From Tessaracoccus timonensis (GTDB lineage: Bacteria > Actinomycetota > Actinomycetes > Propionibacteriales > Propionibacteriaceae): DNA of 64,000 bases. The stretch lies in NCBI RefSeq assembly GCF_900343145.1, contig NZ_LT996886.1, positions 1,426,001 through 1,490,000 on the forward strand, given 5' to 3'. The notes below the pieces were generated by a model that saw only the letters and a list, made by a program, of their open reading frames with translations, made no database searches and was not told where the DNA came from. The position numbers and the translations under genes were made by a program. Positions 17,301 through 23,443 of this stretch are shown here, piece after piece. The stretch's first letter is position 1. Every line of letters starts with the position of its first letter.

Positions 17301-17754
17301 CGGCGACGTGTCCGTCATCCCGACGATTCCGTTCCTGTACGGCATGGAACCCGACGGGGAGTACGTCGTGCCGCTCGGCAAGGGTGTGGAGCTCCTCATG
17401 GGGCTTGAGTCCATCAGCGCCCCCGACAAGCGCGCGAAGCGTCAGGTCATGGCGACGATGAACGGTCAGCTGCGTCCGATCCGGGTGCGCGACGAGTCCG
17501 TCGAGTCCGAGGTGCCCGCCGCGGAGAAGGCGGACCCGAACGTCGCCGGGCACGTCGCCGTCCCGTTCTCGGGTGCGGTGACGGCGAGCGTCACGGTGGG
17601 AGACAAGGTGGAGGCCGGGCATCCCGTCGCGACGATCGAGGCCATGAAGATGGAGGCGAGCATCAATGCGCCCATCGCTGGCACCGTGCAGCGCATCGCC
17701 ATCAACGGCACGACGCCGCTCTCGGGCGGCGACTTGGTGCTCGTGATCGAGTGA
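14359..17754 (+). CDS. pyc: pyruvate carboxylase
   Basis: 1131 residues, full length. Domains in order: biotin carboxylase with ATP-grasp (residues ~1-450; 'VSGGGGRGMRRV' near 158, 'EMNPRIQVEHTVTE' near 293), HMGL-like carboxyltransferase (~510-800; 'DTTYRDAHQSLLATR', 'ECWGGATYDVALRFL', metal-binding 'HLHTHDTTGG'), PYC tetramerisation region, and a C-terminal biotinyl domain with the biotin-accepting Lys1097 in 'EAMKMEAS'. It makes oxaloacetate from pyruvate, bicarbonate and ATP (anaplerosis) and works alongside transcarboxylase in propionate-forming bacteria. It is monocistronic, with a strong 24-bp hairpin 41 bp after the stop. Confidence 0.97.
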   Translation: MLSKVLVANRGEIAVRAFRAAYELGMHTVAVFPHEDRNADHRVKADESYLIGEEGHPVRAYLDIDELIRVAKESEADAIYPGYGFLSENPELAQACADNGIKFIGPAPHVLEMAGNKVRAVDAARKAGVPTLQSSKPSTDIDELEAAAKDIGFPVFIKAVSGGGGRGMRRVDDPAKFRDELGAAMREADGAFGDPTVFVEQAVQGPRHIEVQILGDEHGNIVHLFERDCSVQRRHQKVVELAPAPFITDEQREALTSDAVKFAKAINYSCAGTVEFLVETEGPRAGQHVFIEMNPRIQVEHTVTEEITDVDLVQAQMRVANGETLEQIGIRQEELQIRGAALQCRITTEDPSNSFRPDTGLITAYRSANGSGIRLDGGTTGTGVEISPHFDSLLVKLTARGRDLDMALARARRALAEFRVRGVATNIAFLRALLDDPDFAKPGMTTSFIDDRPYLLTSRTPADRATKLLRWVADKTVNRPYGEAPTHLDPAHKLPKLDTSAPIPDGARQRLLELGPAGFARELRDAKTVGVTDTTYRDAHQSLLATRVRTRDLLAVAPHQARLLPQMLSVECWGGATYDVALRFLGEDPWERLAKLREAMPNQNLQMLLRGRNTVGYTPYPTKVTEAFVDEAASVGIDVFRIFDALNDVDQMRPAIDAVLGTSSVAEVALCYTSNLLDPAETTYTLDHYLRLAEEIVEAGAHILAIKDMAGLLRPEAARRLVRALRERFDLPVHLHTHDTTGGQVATLVAAIEAGVDAVDVANSALSSTTSQPPMSALLAALDGTDRAPDLDPQAVLDLEPYWEAVRKLYQPFESGLPAPTGRVYDHEIPGGQLSNLRQQAIALGLGDRFEAVEDMYTAASRILGRPTKVTPSSKVVGDLALHLVAVGADPEEFEADPQRFDIPDSVIGFLNGELGTPAGGWPEPFRSKALEGRKQPVRITEVPADDLPRLDEPGRERQETLNRLLFPGPAKEFDQLRGDFGDVSVIPTIPFLYGMEPDGEYVVPLGKGVELLMGLESISAPDKRAKRQVMATMNGQLRPIRVRDESVESEVPAAEKADPNVAGHVAVPFSGAVTASVTVGDKVEAGHPVATIEAMKMEASINAPIAGTVQRIAINGTTPLSGGDLVLVIE

Positions 17755-17795
17755 CCCTCCGTTCCCAGTGCTGCATGCGCCACCACGGGGGACGT

Positions 17796-17849
17796 CAATA
17801 AGGAATGCTGGAACCCACCAAACACGGTGGGTTCCAGCATTCCTTATTG
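17796..17849 (+). terminator. 24-bp perfect hairpin after pyc
   Basis: Arms 17796-17819 and 17826-17849 are exact complements with a 6-nt loop ('aaacac'). The outer end is AT-rich (caataa/ttattg), giving a short U-rich tail on both strands, so it can terminate pyc and the convergent gene at 17867. Its stem shares 'gaatgc', 'ggaacccacc' and the 'ataa' start with the hairpin at 43042. Confidence 0.8.
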
Positions 17850-17866
17850 CGGGCGGGGTCGTTTGG

Positions 17867-18343
17867 TTACTGGGGTGCGGTTGGCAGGCTGGCTGGATCC
17901 ACCGTCGTTGGTTGATCGTCGAGGGGGATGTCCCAGGTGCGGTCTTCGCGGGAGCCAGCTACGCCCTTCTGCTGCACGAAAAACCCGGCGGCTTCGGGTA
18001 GCTGGTAGAGCCACGTGGTCTGCTCTCTACCGCCAGCTTGGGCGACGATAATAGTCAGCGGGAGCTGGTCTACAGGCTCACGTGGGTGGGTGCCGCGGTC
18101 CACCCTAGTCTCCAGCCCTGGGCTGCAATCAACCTGTTTTCTGGTGACTTGCTCTGCGTGCCCGTCGAGCGCCGAGCGATGGTAGATCACCAGGTCGGCG
18201 GTCGTCGCACCTGCCGGGCACATGGAGATGGCTGTCTTGTATTCGCGCGGCATGAGCTGCCGCCACACCACGACGCCAGCCCCGATGACAACGCTCACTA
18301 CCACCACGACAATGGCGAGCACCGTCCACTGTTTGCGGCTCAT
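17867..18343 (-). CDS. single-pass membrane protein of unknown function
   Basis: 158 residues: one N-terminal transmembrane helix (about residues 7-28, Val/Ile-rich), then an extracytoplasmic domain with two Cys ('ISMCPAG', 'KQVDCSPGL') that could form a disulphide. No known family is recognised. Its ATG overlaps the stop of the upstream lipoprotein gene by 4 bp, so the two form a coupled operon and probably act together at the cell surface (inference). Confidence 0.65.
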   Translation of the reverse strand: MSRKQWTVLAIVVVVVSVVIGAGVVVWRQLMPREYKTAISMCPAGATTADLVIYHRSALDGHAEQVTRKQVDCSPGLETRVDRGTHPREPVDQLPLTIIVAQAGGREQTTWLYQLPEAAGFFVQQKGVAGSREDRTWDIPLDDQPTTVDPASLPTAPQ

Positions 18344-18816
18344 GATGCCCTCCGGTGTTCTGACAGGGGCACTTGGCTGACATCGACGGTGTCCCCGGTG
18401 TCTTCCAATGGCACGAACGTACCAGGTCCGACGAGTTGGCCGCCGTAGTGCACATCCACCCAGCCGCTGGCCTCAGTCCATATCCAGTTGGTCTTCGGGT
18501 TGTGATATGCGTGGAGCGCTTCGACGGTGCTGCCGTTGGTCAGAGTGATGACGAACGATTCGTAGTGTGCATGCTCGTCGGGTTCGGATACCTGCTTCCC
18601 CTTCGAGCGGGTGAGGTAGCTGATGATCTTGCCGACGTCGGTGCGATTGGTGATGTGGTGTCGGGTGGCCTGGGGGCCGTCGTCGAAGAGGTAGACGTCC
18701 ATCGACACTGCGTCCACGGGGCTCAGCTTGGAGTCAACTACCGGCGACGCCGGGGCGCAGGCTGTGACACACAGCAGCGAGGCTGCTGCACACACTATGA
18801 GAGGCAGACGTTGCAT
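18340..18816 (-). CDS. lipoprotein of unknown function
   Basis: 158 residues from ATG 18816. The signal peptide 'MQRLPLIVCAAASLLCVTAC' ends in a lipobox (Cys20). The mature part has 'VDVYLFDDG'-type beta strands and 'YESFVITLTNGSTVEALHAY', resembling small secreted proteins without known function. A longer in-frame ORF reaches 18948, but the lipoprotein signal fixes the start. It is coupled to the downstream TM gene at 18340-18343. Confidence 0.65.
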   Translation of the reverse strand: MQRLPLIVCAAASLLCVTACAPASPVVDSKLSPVDAVSMDVYLFDDGPQATRHHITNRTDVGKIISYLTRSKGKQVSEPDEHAHYESFVITLTNGSTVEALHAYHNPKTNWIWTEASGWVDVHYGGQLVGPGTFVPLEDTGDTVDVSQVPLSEHRRAS

Positions 18817-18920
18817 GGCGGGTTCCTCACTGAACTCTGCATTGTGTATTGGAGCCGGGAAACCCGGATTCGAGTACTGCTCCATTATCTCCCCTCCATC
18901 CATGATGCAAGGCAAGCCCT

Positions 18921-18975
18921 CTCGTCGCGCTCCGGCTTCTATCGACAAACGGTGAGGAAGCCGGAGCGCGACGAG
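18921..18975 (-). terminator. 19-bp hairpin ending the TRAP operon
   Basis: Perfect 19-bp arms (18921-18939 and 18957-18975) with a 17-nt loop, beginning 4 bp after the dctM stop on the - strand. It is also close to the start region of the lipoprotein operon downstream and would insulate the two. Confidence 0.65.
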
Positions 18976-18978
18976 GTT

Positions 18979-20283
18979 CTAGAGCAGCCCCAGCGAGCCT
19001 GGCAGCCAGAGGCTCAGCGCTGGTACGAACACGACGATGAGCAGGCCGACGAAGATGGCGAGGAGGAACCATAGGAGCTTGCCGACGACGGGTTCGATGC
19101 GCATGCCGGCCACCCTGGCGCCGATGAAGAGCACGTTGCCTACCGGCGGGGTGATGACGCCGACCGAGAGGTTGTACACGATGATGGCGCCGAAGTGCAC
19201 GGGGTCGATACCCATCTCGGTGACGATCGGCAGGAAGATCGGCGTGAAGATCAAGATGGCCGGCGTCGGGTCCATAAACGTACCCACGACGAGCAGGATG
19301 AGCATCATGATGACGAGGATGATCTGCGGGTTGTCGGTGAGGCCGAGCAGACCGGCCGAGACCGCTTCCGGGATGCGGGCGAAGGTCATCATGAACGACA
19401 GCGCGGAAGCCACGCCAATGAGGAGCGTGATGATGGCCGTCGTTTGGGCCGCCTCGATGAGTACCTCTGGAAGCTTGCGAACTTCGAGCTGTCGGTAGGC
19501 GAAGCCCAGCACCAGGCAGTACACGACGGCGATGCCGGCGGATTCCGTCGGAGTGAACCATCCTGCGAGGATGCCGCCCACGACGATGACGATCATGAGT
19601 AGCGACGGGACGGCCTTCCAGATGGTGACTAGTGCAACCTTGAGCGGGAGCCGTTCGTCGCTGGTGGGTGCCCCGTAGCGCCGGTGCAACGCGAACACCA
19701 CCACGAGACAAGCCAGTACCCACACGAGGCCGGGGCCGACGCCAGCCATGAACAGGGCGGCCACCGACGTTGAGCTCACGAGGGAGTACACGATGAATGT
19801 GTTCGACGGGGGGATGAGCATGCCGGCGGGTGCCGAGGCCACGTTGACTGCCGCCGCGTAGGCGCGGTTGTAGCCTTCTTGCCGCATTCTCGGCTGTGTG
19901 ACGGTGCCGACGGCAGCAGCCGCAGCCACCGCGGCTCCCGACACAGCGCCAAAGAGCCCGTTGGCTACCACGTTGGTTGCCGCCATCGACGACGGCATCT
20001 TTCCGACGAGTACCTTCGCCGCGTCAATGAGGCGATTGGCGATACCGCCAGAGTTCATCAATACGCCTGCGAGGACAAACAATGGAATGGCTAGGAGCGG
20101 GAAGCTGTTGATGCCGGTGAACATGCGTTGGGCTGTGAGGAACACGGCTGAGTCCCAGCCGATGAACACCACTGCGGCAGCGAGTGAAGGCAGACCGATG
20201 GAGATTGCCACCGGAAAGCCCAGCGCGATACAGGCGAGAATACCAACAATGAGCACGAGCGATGCAAGCGTTACGGGATCCAT
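18979..20283 (-). CDS. dctM: TRAP transporter large permease (DctM)
   Basis: 434 residues, about 11-12 TM helices, the usual DctM length. Family features: 'FPVAISIGLPSLAAAVV', 'FPLLAIPLFVLAGVLMNSGG', 'GLFGAVSGAAVAAAAAVGTV' and 'PPVGNVLFIGARVAG' near the end. It forms the Na+-coupled import channel for an organic acid delivered by the binding protein. One base separates it from dctQ upstream. Substrate cannot be assigned. Confidence 0.95.
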   Translation of the reverse strand: MDPVTLASLVLIVGILACIALGFPVAISIGLPSLAAAVVFIGWDSAVFLTAQRMFTGINSFPLLAIPLFVLAGVLMNSGGIANRLIDAAKVLVGKMPSSMAATNVVANGLFGAVSGAAVAAAAAVGTVTQPRMRQEGYNRAYAAAVNVASAPAGMLIPPSNTFIVYSLVSSTSVAALFMAGVGPGLVWVLACLVVVFALHRRYGAPTSDERLPLKVALVTIWKAVPSLLMIVIVVGGILAGWFTPTESAGIAVVYCLVLGFAYRQLEVRKLPEVLIEAAQTTAIITLLIGVASALSFMMTFARIPEAVSAGLLGLTDNPQIILVIMMLILLVVGTFMDPTPAILIFTPIFLPIVTEMGIDPVHFGAIIVYNLSVGVITPPVGNVLFIGARVAGMRIEPVVGKLLWFLLAIFVGLLIVVFVPALSLWLPGSLGLL

Positions 20284-20284
20284 G

Positions 20285-20845
20285 TCAGTGCTCCACTTCC
20301 TCGACGGATGCCTGCTCGGCCTCGGCTTCTTCGATCTGCGCTAAGGCTTGCTGCTCTGCCTCGTCGAGCTGGTACGGAGGCTCCACCCCGCGCACAATCT
20401 CGATGGTTTGGTACCAGGCGTAGAACACGATGAGCGCGCCTGTGAAGGGCATCACTGTGTACATCATTCCCATGGTGCCCGGCAATGACGAGAGCCCCTG
20501 CCCCCATGCGCGGATGGACGCCCGCACTCCGCCCCAGATCAGTACCAGTATCGCGAACGCCATGACTGCCACCTGGGCCAGTACTGCGGTGCGTTTCTGT
20601 CCGGCTTCCTTTTGGCGTCGCACGAGGAAGTCGACGGCGATGTGACCCTTCTCTGAAAACACCAACGCGCTCGCCATGAACCCAAGCCACACGAATGTGA
20701 AGCGTGCCCCTTCCTCCGCCCACGAGCTAGGGGAGCCCGCGAGGCGGGTGACCACCTGCCAGATGACGATGAGCACGAGCGCTGCAAACAGGATCACGCA
20801 CGCCCACTTCAGGACAGCATCGAGACCCTTCTTCACCGGGATCAT
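20285..20845 (-). CDS. dctQ: TRAP transporter small permease (DctQ)
   Basis: 186 residues with four TM segments and the DctQ signature region ('WAEEGARFTFVWLGFMASAL'). The C-terminal ~35 residues are an acidic Glu/Ala-rich tail. It overlaps dctP by 4 bp (20842-20845) and is followed by dctM one base later: the standard dctP-Q-M operon order. Confidence 0.93.
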   Translation of the reverse strand: MIPVKKGLDAVLKWACVILFAALVLIVIWQVVTRLAGSPSSWAEEGARFTFVWLGFMASALVFSEKGHIAVDFLVRRQKEAGQKRTAVLAQVAVMAFAILVLIWGGVRASIRAWGQGLSSLPGTMGMMYTVMPFTGALIVFYAWYQTIEIVRGVEPPYQLDEAEQQALAQIEEAEAEQASVEEVEH

Positions 20846-21873
20846 TGGTTGCCTCCTTCAGCGACCGCGACAGATTGCTCGAAGAGTTCTCGCTGCCTCG
20901 GAGTTTTCAGGAACTCATCCTGAAGCGGCTTGAGGGCTTGTGCAAACGCCTCGGCGTCCACCTCGTGATACTGGGCGCCTCGCTGCTTCGTTTCCGCGGT
21001 GGCCTCTTCTGTTTTCTTTCCCCACAGTTCGGTGTGGTACTGCCAGGTTGTTTGCCACTCTTGCATGAACAGGGAGCGGTCGGCGTCGGTCAGTTCACCC
21101 AGCATGGCAGTATTGACGATGAGGTAGTCGAGGCCGACGAGATGGTTGGTGTACGAGTAGTGTTTGGCCACCTCGTAGTGCTTTTGGGTGAAGTATGACA
21201 CCTCGTTGTTTTCCGCGCCGTTCAGCACGCCCGACTGCAGCGCGGTGTACACCTCGCCGTACGCCATCGGGGTAGCGGAGCCACCCATGGCCTTGATCAT
21301 CGCAAGGTGCAGCGCCGATTCCTGGACTCGAATTTTCAATCCTGCCAAGTCCGACGGTTTCGTCACGGGCTTGTTGGCGTAGATGTGGCGGGCGCCTTGC
21401 GTGAACCCTCCCAGCACAGTGAAGTTGCTGCTGCGTTCCAGCGACGTGAACAGCTCTCCAGAGAGTTTCGGATCGTTGATGACCTTCATCTGGTGATCGA
21501 CGTCTTTGAACACGCCCGGCATGTTGTAGGCCAGGAAGTCGTCATTGAGGTTCTCCAGCTGAGTTCCGGATACGATCGCCAGCCCAATGATGTCGTCGGA
21601 GACGAGCTGCAGCGCCTCAGCTTGGGCACCGAGGGTTTCATTGGCATAGATGTCGATCGTCATTCGGCCATCGCTGCTCTTCTCGAGCCGTTTCGCGAAA
21701 TCGTCGAGTGCGATGAAGCTCGGATGGTCTTCTGCTTGGTTGAGGGCCAGGCGAAAGATTTGCTGTCCGCCTGCACCGCGTGAAACGCCCTTGCTGCAGC
21801 CAGCAAGGCCGGCCAATAACAGCCCGCCCGCAGCGCCGCGAGCAAGAGTACGTCGTGTGAGTTTCGTCTGCAC
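20842..21873 (-). CDS. dctP: TRAP transporter substrate-binding protein (DctP)
   Basis: 343 residues. The N-terminus has a twin-Arg signal ('TRRTLARGAAGG') and a lipobox ('LAGLAGCS'), so it is probably a Tat-exported lipoprotein held on the outer face of the membrane. Core DctP motifs: 'LAGLKIRVQESALH' (the Arg normally contacts the substrate carboxylate), 'TPMAYGEVYTALQSGVLNGA' and 'LVSDDIIGLAIVSG'. It binds a carboxylate-bearing substrate and passes it to DctQM. 'ggagagg' lies just upstream of the ATG. Confidence 0.93.
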   Translation of the reverse strand: MQTKLTRRTLARGAAGGLLLAGLAGCSKGVSRGAGGQQIFRLALNQAEDHPSFIALDDFAKRLEKSSDGRMTIDIYANETLGAQAEALQLVSDDIIGLAIVSGTQLENLNDDFLAYNMPGVFKDVDHQMKVINDPKLSGELFTSLERSSNFTVLGGFTQGARHIYANKPVTKPSDLAGLKIRVQESALHLAMIKAMGGSATPMAYGEVYTALQSGVLNGAENNEVSYFTQKHYEVAKHYSYTNHLVGLDYLIVNTAMLGELTDADRSLFMQEWQTTWQYHTELWGKKTEEATAETKQRGAQYHEVDAEAFAQALKPLQDEFLKTPRQRELFEQSVAVAEGGNQ

Positions 21874-21926
21874 TGACTACCCTCTCCATGTAGTTGGGGA
21901 GGCGCGAGGCCTCGATCCTCGTTATT

Positions 21927-21955
21927 AAACACCGATAGATGTTTATTCTCATCGG
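21927..21955 (-). promoter_or_regulatory. possible operator of the TRAP operon
   Basis: Two overlapping inverted repeats in the AT-rich leader of dctP: 'aaaca'-N8-'tgttt' (21927-21944) and 'ccgat'-N14-'atcgg' (21932-21955). A TAATAA-like -10 on the - strand abuts them. The bound regulator is unknown. Confidence 0.35.
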
Positions 21956-22048
21956 TTTGCCCATTGTTGCCAAGGCCGCTGGGCGCGAAGAGCCGGAGCT
22001 TCGCAGCAACGCCACTGCTGGTGCGTTTTGACGGCCTGAACCGCCAGG

Positions 22049-22078
22049 GGTTACTCTGTAACTAGTTATCAAGTAACC
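22049..22078 (+). promoter_or_regulatory. putative PadR operator
   Basis: 30-bp imperfect palindrome 'ggttact'...'agtaacc' centred on the perfect 10-mer 'taactagtta', 31 bp before the padR ATG. PadR regulators commonly repress their own promoter through such sites, so it likely controls the padR-ABC-permease operon. Confidence 0.55.
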
Positions 22079-22109
22079 ATCCTTGCTGTCATGAAACGGG
22101 GGACAGTGC

Positions 22110-22700
22110 ATGTCCGTGAAACACGCGTTACTCGCGCTCCTGTCGACGGAGCCGTCGTCGACCTACCAACTCTGTAAACGCTTCGACGCGTCCACCGGCC
22201 AGAGTTGGCCCCTCAACATTGGGCAGGCGTCGTCGACGCTCCAGCGCCTCGAACGCGACGGACTCGTGGTCCGCGACGACACGGAGACCGACGGCGAGTC
22301 CGGCGGCCAGCCTTGGCGACTCACAAGCAAGGGCGCCGACGAGCTCCAGGCATGGTGGGAACACCCCGTAGTCGCAGAGCAGCGCGGCCGGAACGAGCTC
22401 GTCGTGAAGCTCGCCCTCGCTACGGTCACGCCCGGCGTCGACGTGGTCGCGCTCGTGCAGCGCCAGCGCAGCACGACGCAGCGGACCCTGCACGACCTCA
22501 CCCGCCTGCGTCGACACACCGACGGCGACCTCGTCGGCCAGCTCGTGCTTGACCACCACCTGTTCCTCGCTGAAGCTGAGCTCCGCTGGCTCGACAACGT
22601 TGAAGGCACCCTGCGCCGCCGTGCCGAGGCGCGCTCAGACGCCGGCGCAGCCATCGTGGCCGAGCCCTCGTTGGTGAGCAACGCGAAAGGCCGCCGATGA
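22110..22700 (+). CDS. PadR-family transcriptional regulator
   Basis: 196 residues. The N-terminal winged helix ('HALLALLSTEPSSTYQLCKR', 'LNIGQASSTLQRLERDGLV') and the C-terminal dimerisation helices are the PadR/Vir layout. Its stop overlaps the ABC ATPase start (ATGA, 22697-22700). PadR next to an ABC-FtsX export pair is a recurrent antibiotic- or stress-responsive module in Gram-positives (family knowledge), so it probably represses the operon until an inducer is bound. The inducer is unknown. Confidence 0.9.
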   Translation: MSVKHALLALLSTEPSSTYQLCKRFDASTGQSWPLNIGQASSTLQRLERDGLVVRDDTETDGESGGQPWRLTSKGADELQAWWEHPVVAEQRGRNELVVKLALATVTPGVDVVALVQRQRSTTQRTLHDLTRLRRHTDGDLVGQLVLDHHLFLAEAELRWLDNVEGTLRRRAEARSDAGAAIVAEPSLVSNAKGRR

Positions 22701-23443
22701 CGTCGCCGGGCCCACTGCTAGCGCTGCGTGACGTGACCCGCGTCCACGGCGAGGGTGCGCGTCGGGTCACCGCTCTTGACGCCGTGAGCCTCGTCGTCGA
22801 GGCAGGCGAATTCGTTGCCATCATGGGGCCTTCAGGTTCGGGCAAGTCGACGCTGCTGAATCTCGCGGGGGGCCTTGACACCCCGACCAGCGGGGAGGTG
22901 CTCGTCGAGGGATCCCCGCTCTCCGGGCTCACCAACCCGCAGCTCGCCTCCATGCGACGCCGCCACGTCGGCTACGTGTTCCAAGACTTCAACCTCCTGC
23001 CTGGGCTGAGCGCCGTCGAGAACGTCGCCTTTCCCCTCGAGCTCGACGGCATGCCATGGCGTGAAGCTCGGGACGCGGCGATGGACGTGCTCACCCAATG
23101 TGGGATTGCCCAGCTCGCTGATCGTCGTCCCGAGGAAATGTCGGGTGGTCAGGCCCAGCGAGTCGCCATCTCCCGGGCGCTCGTCGGGCCTCGGCGGCTC
23201 CTGCTCGCCGACGAACCCACAGGCGCGCTCGACAGCGAGACCGGCGTCGCGGTGCTCGAACTCCTTCGTCAGCGGGCTGACGACGGAGCAGCGGTGGTCA
23301 TGGTGACGCACGAGCCTCGATTCGCGGCATGGGCCGATCGCACGGTATACCTCCGCGATGGGCGCATCTCAGGAGAGGTCGGTCCGTCCGACCCGAACCA
23401 GCTGCTCGACGAGCTTCACACCGGCGACGGAGCACCCCGATGA
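22697..23443 (+). CDS. ABC transporter ATP-binding protein (LolD/MacB type)
   Basis: 248 residues. Walker A 'GPSGSGKST' near residue 36, 'YVFQDFNLLPGLSAVENV' Q-loop region, signature 'MSGGQAQRVAISRAL', Walker B 'LLLADEPTGALD' and the H-loop 'MVTHEP' are all intact. The sequence is of the MacB/LolD/FtsE-like group that drives FtsX-type permeases by mechanotransmission. It overlaps padR and the permease by 4 bp on each side. Confidence 0.95.
   Translation: MTSPGPLLALRDVTRVHGEGARRVTALDAVSLVVEAGEFVAIMGPSGSGKSTLLNLAGGLDTPTSGEVLVEGSPLSGLTNPQLASMRRRHVGYVFQDFNLLPGLSAVENVAFPLELDGMPWREARDAAMDVLTQCGIAQLADRRPEEMSGGQAQRVAISRALVGPRRLLLADEPTGALDSETGVAVLELLRQRADDGAAVVMVTHEPRFAAWADRTVYLRDGRISGEVGPSDPNQLLDELHTGDGAPR

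Noticed and set aside
21873..22110. missing regulator for the TRAP operon in the 236-bp gap
   Set aside because: No coding frame; only AT-rich inverted repeats and promoter-like sequence.
23329..23439. 37-residue N-terminal extension of the FtsX permease
   Set aside because: It lies inside the ATPase gene in another frame; ATG 23440 with a 4-bp overlap and an immediate TM helix is the natural start.
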